Shown in pieces: positions 26,049-34,152 of a stretch of 64,000 nt of DNA. The notes below the pieces were generated by a model, which was not told where the DNA came from, did not search any database, and saw only the letters and a list, made by a program, of their open reading frames with translations. A program made the position numbers and the translations under genes. Every line of letters begins with the position of its first letter. The first letter of the stretch is position 1. The DNA comes from Planctomycetota bacterium (GTDB lineage Bacteria > Planctomycetota > UBA1135 > GCA-002686595): NCBI GenBank assembly GCA_014238415.1, contig JABABA010000002.1, positions 124,001 through 188,000 of the forward strand, in the 5' to 3' direction.

Positions 26049-28066
26049 AAACCGCCAATCACATCCAGAACTTCGGGGTCTGGAACTTTGACCTCTACTA
26101 AGCGGGCAATCTGCATGAAGGCCGCCACCTGATCTACGCCGCAGATTCTACGCACGGCCTCCTCACGCATAGAGGAAGGTACGCCTCTTTCCCAGGGCCC
26201 GGCACTGGCAAGCTTGGCGAGATCGGCGATGCGTTCTTTGACGAAGCTCTGCACCTGAACGCCGGTTGGGCGCGGCAATTCCACAAGACCCCCAGTAATA
26301 GTTGTGCAGTAAGCGTTGTTCTCCACGACACGGGCCTTTCTGCCCACTTGATGAGCAAAAAGCAAGGATCCCACAGTACCTAGACCATGCACCAACATAG
26401 TGTGCGGCCCCTGATCTAGAGCATAGATCAACTGTCCGTCTTGTTCGTGGGGAGCAAGCCCCTTGCCCGCACCGCCACCCATCAGGCCAGTTACCACGGC
26501 ACGGCCAAGCAAGAACGATGTGCTTGGAGAAGCAGACGACCGAAACCGGGCCGGTGCCGCGCCAGCGCCAGCAGCATCGGTCAGGATCCGCTCCCCGGCC
26601 CCCTTGACTATGTGACGATTCATGCCCGCCACTTCGATCTTCTGGGTATCTGCGGATTGGATCCGACCAATGATGTCCCCGGTCATACGATCAACTACTG
26701 ACACGCTAGGCCCATCAGCGATGTTCCCGTGCAAGCTGCCACGGTTGTAACGCGTTTCAATCTCCTCGGTGGCAACAAATCGATCAGCACCGGCGCGTTC
26801 CAGCAAGTCACTGGCCACCATTTGATCCAGCAGAGACGCCGCCGAGTTTGCCCCAAGTTCTTGCATGATGTCCACAGGCACCATGCCCTCCACATCCGCA
26901 AGGGTGATATAGGCTTGGCTGCAAGCCATCACTAGAGCCTGCTGTACCAAAACGGAAGGGCGGAAACCGTAGGGCGCGCCACACAAGATGCCGGCCTTGC
27001 CCAGGTGGAACATTGTTTCAAAGAGATGAACGTCACTCTTGTCCTGAACGACATAACCGCAGCGCGTACTGTCGCCCCGACGTCCCCCACGGCCCATTCT
27101 TTGCAACAGGCTGGACACATCAGCAGGCACATCAAAGAGCAAGATGTAGTCCACGGTGCCAATGTCTATACCCATCTCCAGAGTCATGGTTGCAAAGGCC
27201 ACCGCCGCAGGGGCTTGGTGAAACAAGCGTTCGGTTCGCTCACGCTGATTCTTGGCCATAGACCCGTGATGAGCAAACACGGCGTCCCCAAATCGACTCT
27301 TGTTGCGCAGTTTGGAAGTCAAGTTCTCTACTTGATTGCGGCTACGACAGAAAACCAGCACCTTCTTGAGCTTGTTCTTTGCCAGATCGTCGAGGTGCTC
27401 AACCATGAATTCAATACCACGGCCATGGAAAACCCGGCCCAGAATTCTCCGCAGACCAGGCACTACTACAACTTCAGGATCTTTGAGGTAGCGCAAGGCC
27501 AACTCTTCGGGCCGGTCTACAGTTGCACTGGCTGCGACTCGTTGGGGTCGCTGGTTCGTCACTCCCTCCAGACGATTCAAGAGAATGCGCAGCTGATCTC
27601 CCCGAAGCGTACTGTCGAGCACGTGGATCTCGTCCAACACAACCATACGCACATCACGCAGCATGCCTGGGCGCCGCGCAATCAGAGAGTCGACAGCCTC
27701 AGGAGTCGCCACCACTACCGAGGGCAAACGGCCATCGACCTTCTCCTTATGTTCGCCGGTGTAACGCCCAAAGGAAACATGTGTCAAGCCCATGAGCCCC
27801 TCCAGGCGCCGCTTGAGATCATTGGTCAAGGCGCGCGTGGGTGCGATGATCAGAGCTGCCGTTCCTTCCACATCCTCACGCAGAACCAGTTCTGCAGCTG
27901 GCGCCGCATAGGCTTCAGTCTTGCCGCTAGCTGTCGCAGAACAAAGCAGAGCATCCCGACCCGACATGATAATCGGGATAGCCTCTCGCTGAACCTGGGT
28001 CAGCTCCGCAAAACGGGTAAACCAGTTGCCAAAAGTATGAGGCAGCAGCGCGCGATCCACACTCAT
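26045..28066 (-). CDS. Lhr-like DExH superfamily 2 helicase of the four-gene module
   Basis: A 673-aa SF2 helicase. Visible motifs: Q-motif LTQVQREAI (about 22-30), Walker A CSATASGKT (42-50), APTRAL (75-80), VVATPEAVDSL, DEIH box (145-148), SAT (180-182), VFCRSRNQVENL (238-249), the ATMTLEMGID segment (292-301) and the arginine-finger motif QRMGRGGRRG (322-331). The order and the GRGGRRG variant are those of Lhr-type and BREX BrxHI-type helicases. Residues after 400 form an unassigned C-terminal region with winged-helix-like and beta-rich parts, shorter than in Lhr. Its start overlaps the stop of the 502-aa ATPase gene by 4 nt, making it the last gene of the operon. Confidence 0.85.
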   Translation of the reverse strand: MSVDRALLPHTFGNWFTRFAELTQVQREAIPIIMSGRDALLCSATASGKTEAYAAPAAELVLREDVEGTAALIIAPTRALTNDLKRRLEGLMGLTHVSFGRYTGEHKEKVDGRLPSVVVATPEAVDSLIARRPGMLRDVRMVVLDEIHVLDSTLRGDQLRILLNRLEGVTNQRPQRVAASATVDRPEELALRYLKDPEVVVVPGLRRILGRVFHGRGIEFMVEHLDDLAKNKLKKVLVFCRSRNQVENLTSKLRNKSRFGDAVFAHHGSMAKNQRERTERLFHQAPAAVAFATMTLEMGIDIGTVDYILLFDVPADVSSLLQRMGRGGRRGDSTRCGYVVQDKSDVHLFETMFHLGKAGILCGAPYGFRPSVLVQQALVMACSQAYITLADVEGMVPVDIMQELGANSAASLLDQMVASDLLERAGADRFVATEEIETRYNRGSLHGNIADGPSVSVVDRMTGDIIGRIQSADTQKIEVAGMNRHIVKGAGERILTDAAGAGAAPARFRSSASPSTSFLLGRAVVTGLMGGGAGKGLAPHEQDGQLIYALDQGPHTMLVHGLGTVGSLLFAHQVGRKARVVENNAYCTTITGGLVELPRPTGVQVQSFVKERIADLAKLASAGPWERGVPSSMREEAVRRICGVDQVAAFMQIARLVEVKVPDPEVLDVIGGF

Positions 28067-29571
28067 GGATTCCAGCGCCCGCTGCTCAAGAGACGCTCAC
28101 GATCAAACAGGGCCACGGCCGCACGAACCGCATCCCGAAAGCTGTCGTGCCCCTCATCCTGTGCATCGGCAATCTCATGACAAGCATTCTCGCGCACGCC
28201 GTCAGCCACTTTGTAGTCGAAATAGGCGTGCTCATAGAGCGCAGCAATGCGATCGACCAACTCACCCAATAGGCCCGGCACAAACGGGCTCAGACGCATG
28301 TCTGTAGCAGTGCTCTCGGTAACCCCCGCGAATTGTTCTTCCACTTCTGCCAAGGGAGTCAAAGCGAAAATAGAAATCAGGGGCTGGTTCTCGCAAAAAC
28401 GAAGAGGGATTTCCCTGTGCACCAACTGGCCCCCCTTATAAAGCGCTTCAGGGTCGAATGCGAGGTCATCCAGGTTCATGGTGACCGCTGCATAATGCTT
28501 CAAGACTTCAAAGGCATAGGTGCGATCTTGAGGCCGAAGAGCATCAACCCGCTCGACTTCATCAAACAGAAGCACCAGACCCTTCGCTCCGGCATCCGCG
28601 CACCAGCTTGCAAGGGTGCCTACAAGATGCACGTACATTCGGCCATAAGTACGATAGTCCGACATGTGCAGTACACGCTGCCCACGCCACCCAATTTTGG
28701 TCAGGACTGCATTCACCATGCTGGCATCTACATTGTCGCCACGCACATAGTCCCGAAGCCAACCAATAGATTCAGGATCTCCGTGGCGTAGAGCCCATAG
28801 ATAAGGTGTCAGGAAACGACTGCTCCGAGACCCATCAGGCCGAATGTGGTCAGGGCTATCCACTAAGCGCTGCAAGATGCCCTCAAATCCCAGGGCTACT
28901 TGATCCGCCGTACGAATGGAGTCAGCAATCCTCCGGTACAGACGCAGAGGATGGTGCAGGGCATTCTCCCTCGGATCAAGAGTAACACGAGCGGTCGCCA
29001 TACCTTGCTCAAGGGCCAACTGTTCAGCTGCCTCCAGCAGGTGCGTTTTGCCGGCACCGTACTCACCCCACAAGACACGACAACCATGGTCATCCTTCAA
29101 GAGGGCTCGTAAATTGTTCAACTCGTCATTGCGCGCAACTGTATAAGCCTGTACTCCACGGGAAGGCACTACCCCCAAACGCAAAGCCTCAATCGTCTGC
29201 CAGGCATCGGCAGCAGGCAGTACGCGGGCGTGTTCCCGATGCAGAGCTGCCGCTTCTTCAGAGATCTTGACGAGCGGCACACGAACCTTGGGCGGTTTGG
29301 GCGCACTTACTTCGGCCACAGCATTCGGATGTGGGTAGGAACCACCAGAACCTAGTTCAGACGACTGGCCCAGAATGGACCGCTCTGCCCCAATCCTGCT
29401 CTCCTGCACCGGCGGTGGGCCACCCACCAACCCAAGATCAGAACCATGCAAAGTTCGAGGCAGGCCAGGCTCATCATCAAAGAGTACGCGTACGACTCCA
29501 CGCACAAGTCGCTTGAGTACAACCCCCTCACCCCTGATGGAGTGTTCCACACGATCGCCCGTATCGAACAT
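28063..29571 (-). CDS. DUF2791/BrxC-BrxD-like P-loop ATPase with N-terminal Tudor/CarD-like domain
   Basis: A 502-aa protein. Residues 1-50 (GDRVEHSIRGEGVVLKRLV, then GVVRVLFDDE) resemble the small beta-barrel at the start of CarD proteins or the Tudor tail of UvrD-like helicases, suggesting contact with RNA polymerase or nucleic acid. A Pro/Gly/Ser-rich linker (50-100) follows, then an ATPase with Walker A GEYGAGKT (169-176) and Walker B GLVLLFDEVERVD (about 331-343). The spacing and the GAGKTHLLE sequence fit the DUF2791 ATPases of BREX (BrxD). Two nt separate it from the paralogous ATPase upstream, and the helicase follows with a 4-nt overlap. Function unproven; the domain calls are by motif. 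Confidence 0.75.
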   Translation of the reverse strand: MFDTGDRVEHSIRGEGVVLKRLVRGVVRVLFDDEPGLPRTLHGSDLGLVGGPPPVQESRIGAERSILGQSSELGSGGSYPHPNAVAEVSAPKPPKVRVPLVKISEEAAALHREHARVLPAADAWQTIEALRLGVVPSRGVQAYTVARNDELNNLRALLKDDHGCRVLWGEYGAGKTHLLEAAEQLALEQGMATARVTLDPRENALHHPLRLYRRIADSIRTADQVALGFEGILQRLVDSPDHIRPDGSRSSRFLTPYLWALRHGDPESIGWLRDYVRGDNVDASMVNAVLTKIGWRGQRVLHMSDYRTYGRMYVHLVGTLASWCADAGAKGLVLLFDEVERVDALRPQDRTYAFEVLKHYAAVTMNLDDLAFDPEALYKGGQLVHREIPLRFCENQPLISIFALTPLAEVEEQFAGVTESTATDMRLSPFVPGLLGELVDRIAALYEHAYFDYKVADGVRENACHEIADAQDEGHDSFRDAVRAAVALFDRERLLSSGRWNP

Positions 29572-29573
29572 TC

Positions 29574-30851
29574 CTAGAACTCAACCTCACCGGGCATCGC
29601 ATCAGTAGCAGCGCCCGCTCCAAGACCTGCAAACTCGCGTATCTCTTCCATTGAGAGGGGAGACTCTCCTTCCCGACGCTGCGCCTCAATCAACGCAATC
29701 ACCGCCTTGACAAATGTGCGCCTGGTTCCAGATTCAAAAGAGCGCTCGCCAAGTTCTGTCGCCAATCCGTCAATATTCGGAACCTGAATATCCTGATCAA
29801 ATTTCTGGTCATAGGCCAGTTCAGTCAGCTCAAGCAGCCGCTTGCCCAGGGCCTGCAGCAACTCGGTGGTGCCCAAAGGCAGATGATCCAGATCTATTAC
29901 CGGCTGCATCGGACTGGTGCGGGAGAAGCGCACAGCACCCTTAAGTCGCTGGGCAAGGGCCGGATACTCAGGCACAATCGTATCCATGAACTCCGGCGGC
30001 ACCGCGTAACACCAGACTACGCCAGGCAGGAGAGACTGGCCGCAGTAGTCGATCATCTGGCGGAGATTGTCTCCGATGGCCCGACGACGGCCCGCGCTCA
30101 GACTCATGTTGCGGTCCATCTCGTCAAACATCAGCACTACGCCAGGCAGACTCAAAGCCGCCAATGACTGAACCAGGCTGCGCAACCACCGAAAGGCGCT
30201 CTCATCGTCAAGGCTCTCCCGCAAACGATAGGGCGCGAGATCGGCAGCAGGGATCTTGTGCCCCAAGAGGTAATCTCCTAGCAACTCTTCCGACTCGAAG
30301 TCATCGATGGCAACAGCTTCCATGAAAGCTCTGACCGCTCGACCAAATGAACGGCTCTCGATATTCGTGCGACCAAAGTCCGTCCCAAGCCATTTGATGA
30401 AGACATCCGCGCCAACATTGTTTATCCGATCTAGAGCCAACTGCCGAAGGACCCGGTCCAACCCAGGGTTGGTTTCCTCATCATAATCAGGCACCGGCAG
30501 CTCGATGCGACGCACCACTTCACGGTAAATGGCCGGTGGCCGATCAAAAGGACACTCCTTCGGTGACAACCCTATCAGTGCGGTTGCAAAACCTTCAGAC
30601 CAGCCAAGCTCACGGAGGCAATGCAAGAACTGAGTTTTGCCGCCGCCAAAGGGGGCCTGCACCAGCTTGAAGGTCGAATTGCGCCCCGAGGTTTTCATGG
30701 GCTCAAGGTATTCTGCCCGCAAAATCTCCAGCAGCTCTTCAGTGGCAACATTGACGTGGCGCGCCCCACGCTCAGGAGGTTGGCCAGTGGAACCCATGCG
30801 ATCCAACACGTGACGCGCCATGTCTGGCGTCATTGATCTCAAGGGACTCAT
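29574..30851 (-). CDS. DUF2791/BrxD-like P-loop ATPase
   Basis: A 425-aa protein resembling BREX system BrxD ATP-binding proteins (DUF2791). It begins with a short helical region including RHVNVATEELLEILRAEYL, then Walker A APFGGGKTQFL (66-76) and Walker B VVLMFDEMDRNMS (238-250), with a long helical insert between. After Walker B come QMIDYCG, a sensor-like LLPGVVWCYAVPPEF and an arginine-containing LAQRLKGAVRF. The C-terminus is acidic. It shares layout with the 502-aa protein but lacks the N-terminal beta domain, so the two look like diverged paralogues forming a hetero-complex. Its start overlaps the upstream 305-aa gene by 4 nt. Confidence 0.75.
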   Translation of the reverse strand: MSPLRSMTPDMARHVLDRMGSTGQPPERGARHVNVATEELLEILRAEYLEPMKTSGRNSTFKLVQAPFGGGKTQFLHCLRELGWSEGFATALIGLSPKECPFDRPPAIYREVVRRIELPVPDYDEETNPGLDRVLRQLALDRINNVGADVFIKWLGTDFGRTNIESRSFGRAVRAFMEAVAIDDFESEELLGDYLLGHKIPAADLAPYRLRESLDDESAFRWLRSLVQSLAALSLPGVVLMFDEMDRNMSLSAGRRRAIGDNLRQMIDYCGQSLLPGVVWCYAVPPEFMDTIVPEYPALAQRLKGAVRFSRTSPMQPVIDLDHLPLGTTELLQALGKRLLELTELAYDQKFDQDIQVPNIDGLATELGERSFESGTRRTFVKAVIALIEAQRREGESPLSMEEIREFAGLGAGAATDAMPGEVEF

Positions 30852-31765
30852 CGAGAACCCTCCTCGCGCACGAAGAACACAGTCAACTTGAACTCGCCAT
30901 TTCCATTTTCATCTTCAAAGAAAATAGAGCGGTCCTTCTTGCTGGCTGTGGTTCCGGTTGCAACGCCCAAATTGAAACGCCAACCATCTTGAGTGAATCC
31001 AGATTGATTTCTTAGTTGCATGACATCGAAGGCGAATTGAGCCCGTGAATATCCACGGAAGTTGCCCGATGTGGGCTCAACTCGGAAGGCCTTGCCCTGC
31101 ATTTGCAGAGCCAGATAGGGTAAAAAATCGAAGATTTCGACACGGTCGCCAGTGCCAGCTTCCCCTGCCCCGCAAGCGGCAGACCAAGCCTTACGGCAAG
31201 TTGTAAAAAACTCTTGGCCATTGAACTTGCCGCCGAAAGATCGCTCAGCCTCCTGATGGGCAGAGACTATGTCGTCGGCATTGGCCGCGCATTCCACTAG
31301 AGGCTTACGAGCAAAATGCAATGTGGCCAACCCTTTGGACCGATCAATAGTGACCCCAAAAGGTGGAATGCGCACCTCGACAGGCTCTTCCCGACGAATG
31401 ACGCGCAAGTTCAGATTTTTCAAGCCACAGGCCGCGGCCAAATCCTTTGCCAGATTCTCATGAAGCCGCTTGCGACGATCTTGCAAGTCGTCTTCTACTC
31501 GCTTCAGGAGGGGCTCTACGAGTTCCCTCATACCAAGCTCTTCGGCTTTTTGACGAGCCTTATCGATCAAGCCAGGCACCTTGGTCATGTCCCTGTGGGA
31601 AGACTCGCGTGCAAGAGGGCCCAGTGCAGCTGCCAGCTGACTCAATTGCTTGGATTCGGCCTTCCACCCATCAATCACCTGCGAGACCTCTTGCTCGATG
31701 GCGTGAGCCCGAGGATCCTGATCGGCACCTGTTTGTTGCTGCGTCTGTGCGTTTGTCTCTGTCAA
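30848..31765 (-). CDS. unknown 305-aa protein, first gene of the ATPase/helicase module
   Basis: I do not recognise this protein. Residues about 1-20 are Gln/Thr-rich and disordered; 20-115 are strongly helical and charged (coiled-coil-like, for example VEDDLQDRRKRLHENLAKDL). The remainder is a mixed alpha/beta domain with LRVIRREEPVEVRIPPFGVT, then HFARKPLVECAANADDI, and a C-terminal beta part ending GEFKLTVFFVREEGSR. No signal peptide, membrane helix, nuclease or protease motif is visible. It leads the four-gene operon and overlaps the BrxD-like gene by 4 nt (ATGA). As the only member without a known enzymatic fold, it could be the recognition or adaptor subunit, but this is a guess. Confidence 0.7.
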   Translation of the reverse strand: MTETNAQTQQQTGADQDPRAHAIEQEVSQVIDGWKAESKQLSQLAAALGPLARESSHRDMTKVPGLIDKARQKAEELGMRELVEPLLKRVEDDLQDRRKRLHENLAKDLAAACGLKNLNLRVIRREEPVEVRIPPFGVTIDRSKGLATLHFARKPLVECAANADDIVSAHQEAERSFGGKFNGQEFFTTCRKAWSAACGAGEAGTGDRVEIFDFLPYLALQMQGKAFRVEPTSGNFRGYSRAQFAFDVMQLRNQSGFTQDGWRFNLGVATGTTASKKDRSIFFEDENGNGEFKLTVFFVREEGSR

Positions 31766-32082
31766 CTCGATTACCTGCTGCTAGGCGGGACTTATGGAGG
31801 AGAACCACGAAGATTCGGCTGACCACGATACAGACTACGCCCTCATTCTTCGCCACACTCTCGCCCCTATGTGGGCAGGAACTGCGGCTCGTCGGGGCCC
31901 AGCCCCCTCCTTCAGCCCTCAGCCATGCCCGAGAAGTATCCCTCACGCTCCCACTGGTACGGATGTGACGGCTTCCACGGGATCTCAAAGGAGAAATTCG
32001 ACCCCGGATCCGAGGTCGGGGCCCACAAGAACACGCTCCAGGATCTCTGAATCTTCGCCCACCCCGAGACCGGGGCCAAGGT
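31766..32082. other. 317-bp spacer upstream of the ATPase/helicase module
   Basis: Contains the probable promoter of the minus-strand module at its left end, a hairpin CCCCG-AGAC-CGGGG at 32062-32075 just beyond the end of the HMA gene (possible terminator for that gene), and a 41-codon plus-strand ORF with coding-like codon use, listed separately. Longer ORFs here are Arg/Ser/Pro-rich shadows. Confidence 0.4.
31925..32050 (+). CDS. possible small ORF (41 aa), uncertain
   Basis: The plus strand from ATG 31925 encodes 41 residues beginning MPEKYPSRSHWYGCDGFHGI and ending NTLQDL before a TGA at 32048. Third codon positions are mostly C or G, like the real genes nearby, and the composition (W, Y, F, K, H) is protein-like. 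The frame stays open after the TGA (IFAHPETGAKVQL) until it runs antisense into the HMA gene. There is no Shine-Dalgarno and no recognised family. It may be a small gene, a gene fragment or chance. Confidence 0.28.
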   Translation: MPEKYPSRSHWYGCDGFHGISKEKFDPGSEVGAHKNTLQDL

Positions 32083-32475
32083 TCAATTGTCGAAGCCGCG
32101 CCCATGGGCGGTGTACTTCCCAAAGGTCAAGGCGGAGAGCAGGACTGAGGGATCCTGCCCCTCATGAATCCAGACCTGCCCATAGGCCAGATCCTCATTT
32201 CCATCAAAGTGAATCGCAGCTGCTTTCACCCCCGCAATCTTGATCGCCGTTCCATGTAGTTTTTGGGAACAGCCGTCACAACAGGGCCCATCCACAACGA
32301 ACTCGTAAAGTTGTGTCCCGGGAGGAACCTCCCCCAACAAGACCGCTGGAACATGGACGGGATCGCCTTCCCCCTCCAGCTTGTGAGCGATGTGATTTGG
32401 GGCCTCCGCCCGCAGGGCCACCCACGCCAGAGGGACGGCGGCGAAGGCCAGCAGCAGGATCGAAAGGGACTTCAT
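32083..32475 (-). CDS. secreted heavy-metal-associated (HMA-like) domain protein
   Basis: A 130-aa protein with a signal peptide (MKSLSILLLAFAAVPLAWVA) followed by a ferredoxin-like HMA fold. The metal-binding loop is DGPCCDGCSQKLHGTAIKI, with the CxxC in its usual place after the first beta strand, and VKAAAIHFDGN and LAYGQVWIHEG as later strands. Such domains carry copper or other soft metals; exported single-domain versions are less common than cytoplasmic chaperones. It diverges from the gmhA-like gene 102 bp away. The exact metal cannot be told from sequence. Confidence 0.72.
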   Translation of the reverse strand: MKSLSILLLAFAAVPLAWVALRAEAPNHIAHKLEGEGDPVHVPAVLLGEVPPGTQLYEFVVDGPCCDGCSQKLHGTAIKIAGVKAAAIHFDGNEDLAYGQVWIHEGQDPSVLLSALTFGKYTAHGRGFDN

Positions 32476-32577
32476 GAGCAGATTGTGCGGGTATATGGGG
32501 GGGCAGAACCGAAGATTCCAATCCTATTGGCCGATCATGCTTGCCGTGAGCTGGTGAGGAAAGCGACTATCTACGCC

Positions 32578-33174
32578 ATGAGCGCCACCGATCCGATCCA
32601 CGCGGCCTTTACCAGCGCCCGCAGCACCCTTGATGCCTTCATGGATGATGCTGATTGCATGGCCGCAGTGGCATCCTTCGCTGCCATCGCCGCCAAGACC
32701 CTGCAGGCGGGAGGATTGTTGATGTCCTGTGGCAACGGCGGTTCCATGTGTGACGCAATGCACTTTGCCGAAGAATTCACGGGGCGTTTCCGAGGGAACC
32801 GGCGAGCTCTGCCAGCAATCGCTTTTTCAGACCCAAGCCACCTGACATGCATCGCCAACGACTTTGGCTATGAAGAGGTCTTCGCGCGCGAGGTCGAGGC
32901 CTATGGCAAACAGGGAGATCTATTGCTCGTGATCTCGACCTCAGGCAACTCTCCCAACATCGAAAGGGCCATCGCAGAAGCCAAGCAACGCGGTATCCAC
33001 GTAGTGGGATTACTTGGCAAAGGAGGCGGAAAGGCCCTGGCACATGTAGATACAGCCATCGTCGTCCCCAAAGCCACCACATCGGACCGCATCCAAGAGC
33101 TTCACATCAAAGTACTGCACATCGTGATTGAAGCAATAGAACGAGAACTGATGCCCGAGAACTACTCGACTTGA
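32578..33174 (+). CDS. gmhA: SIS-domain phosphoheptose isomerase (GmhA/DiaA family)
   Basis: A 198-aa SIS-fold protein. Family marks are LLMSCGNGGSMCDAMHFAEE, then FTGRFRGNRRALPAI (sugar-phosphate site), VISTSGNSPNIERAIAEAKQ and the C-terminal HIKVLHIVIEAIE with catalytic-type His and Glu. GmhA converts sedoheptulose-7-phosphate to D-glycero-heptose-7-phosphate for LPS inner core; DiaA, a replication regulator, is a close paralogue. The ATG at 32578 gives the normal length; an upstream in-frame start overlaps the divergent HMA gene. No other heptose genes are in the window. It converges on rpiA. Confidence 0.82.
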   Translation: MSATDPIHAAFTSARSTLDAFMDDADCMAAVASFAAIAAKTLQAGGLLMSCGNGGSMCDAMHFAEEFTGRFRGNRRALPAIAFSDPSHLTCIANDFGYEEVFAREVEAYGKQGDLLLVISTSGNSPNIERAIAEAKQRGIHVVGLLGKGGGKALAHVDTAIVVPKATTSDRIQELHIKVLHIVIEAIERELMPENYST

Positions 33175-33278
33175 TTCAGGTGCTGGACAATGGCGAAAAG
33201 CGAGATGAGATCGACAAGCATCATCAAGTCCTGAAAAGCATCAAAAATGACTCCCCAATGGGGCAACGCTGCCTCCAT
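33162..33278 (-). CDS. possible 38-aa hydrophobic ORF, uncertain
   Basis: In the 149-bp gap between gmhA and rpiA the minus strand reads MEAALPHWGVIFDAFQDLMM, then LVDLISLFAIVQHLNQVE. The sequence looks like a small membrane peptide. It lies 46 nt after the rpiA stop in the same frame and direction, and its 3' end overlaps the last bases of gmhA. No Shine-Dalgarno is visible and no homologue is known to me. Confidence 0.22.
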   Translation of the reverse strand: MEAALPHWGVIFDAFQDLMMLVDLISLFAIVQHLNQVE

Positions 33279-33323
33279 CGCATTCGAGGAAGAGTCTCCA
33301 GATCCTGAAGTCCACCGCCAAGT

Positions 33324-34019
33324 CTAGGCCTTCTCGCGCACCTGACTTCGACCGTCGGGATGACCAATTACCACTGCGTGGGCCATGCCAATGAACAAGC
33401 CGGACTCTACCACTCCCGGGATCGCGTCCAGAGCAAGTTCCAGGGCAGCTGGATCGTCAATGCCCTCAGGAAAATGACAATCGACAATCTGATTACCGTT
33501 ATCCGTCAAGAATGGCTCCCCGCTGTCAGACATGCGCAAGATTGGCTCGGCCCCCATTGACTGAATCTTGCGCACAACCAGAGGCCGGGCAAAAGGAACA
33601 ACTTCTACCGGCAAGCGAAAGGTCGTCCCCAAGCAAGGCACGATCTTCTCTGGGCCGACCACAATCACCTCACGCTCAGAAATACTGGCCACGACCTTCT
33701 CGCGCAGAAGAGCCCCACCGCCCCCCTTGATCATGTGGAAATTTCCATCGATCTCATCAGCTCCGTCAATACACAGGTCAATGGATCCGATCTCATCAAG
33801 GCTCACAAGAGGAATGCCCATCTCGCGGGCTTTTGTTTCGGTATCAACCGAGGTGGGCACTGCAGTGATCTCCAGTCCCTCTTCCCGAATGCGCTCAGCA
33901 AGACGGGTGAGCACAAAAAAGACGGTGGACCCGGTTCCCAGGCCCACCACAGACCCAGTTTGGACCATCTCGGCTGCCCGATAACCTGCAACCTGTTTTG
34001 GGTTGTGTTTCTCGACCAT
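33324..34019 (-). CDS. rpiA: ribose-5-phosphate isomerase A
   Basis: RpiA interconverts ribose-5-phosphate and ribulose-5-phosphate in the pentose phosphate pathway. The 231-aa protein carries all family signatures: VVGLGTGSTVFFVL, ITAVPTSVDT, LCIDGADEIDGNFHMIKGGG, LREKVVASIS and QSMGAEPILRMS. The ATG at 34019 (MVEKHNPKQVAGYRAAEMV) gives the usual N-terminus; an in-frame start at 34133 adds 38 residues of no family relevance. It diverges from feoA with 180 bp between. Confidence 0.94.
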   Translation of the reverse strand: MVEKHNPKQVAGYRAAEMVQTGSVVGLGTGSTVFFVLTRLAERIREEGLEITAVPTSVDTETKAREMGIPLVSLDEIGSIDLCIDGADEIDGNFHMIKGGGGALLREKVVASISEREVIVVGPEKIVPCLGTTFRLPVEVVPFARPLVVRKIQSMGAEPILRMSDSGEPFLTDNGNQIVDCHFPEGIDDPAALELALDAIPGVVESGLFIGMAHAVVIGHPDGRSQVREKA

Positions 34020-34152
34020 TGCGGGCTCATGGTAGGACCCTGGAGGGGTACCAAACCAGCCCCAGGGCACATTCCAAACTTCCAAAGAGAACCTGCCTCC
34101 GGTCCTGCCCTGTATCGCCACCAGAACACGCATCAGAACCCCTCGCCTGGGG

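Noticed and set aside
26729-28180. Long plus-strand ORFs (up to 391 codons) opposite the helicase
   Set aside because: Antisense to a protein with a full set of SF2 motifs; Gln/His/Thr-rich shadow without domains.
26045-31765. Calling the ATPase/helicase cluster a complete BREX system
   Set aside because: No PglX methyltransferase, PglZ phosphatase, BrxA/B or BrxL is present on either side; only BrxD-like and BrxHI-like features are visible.
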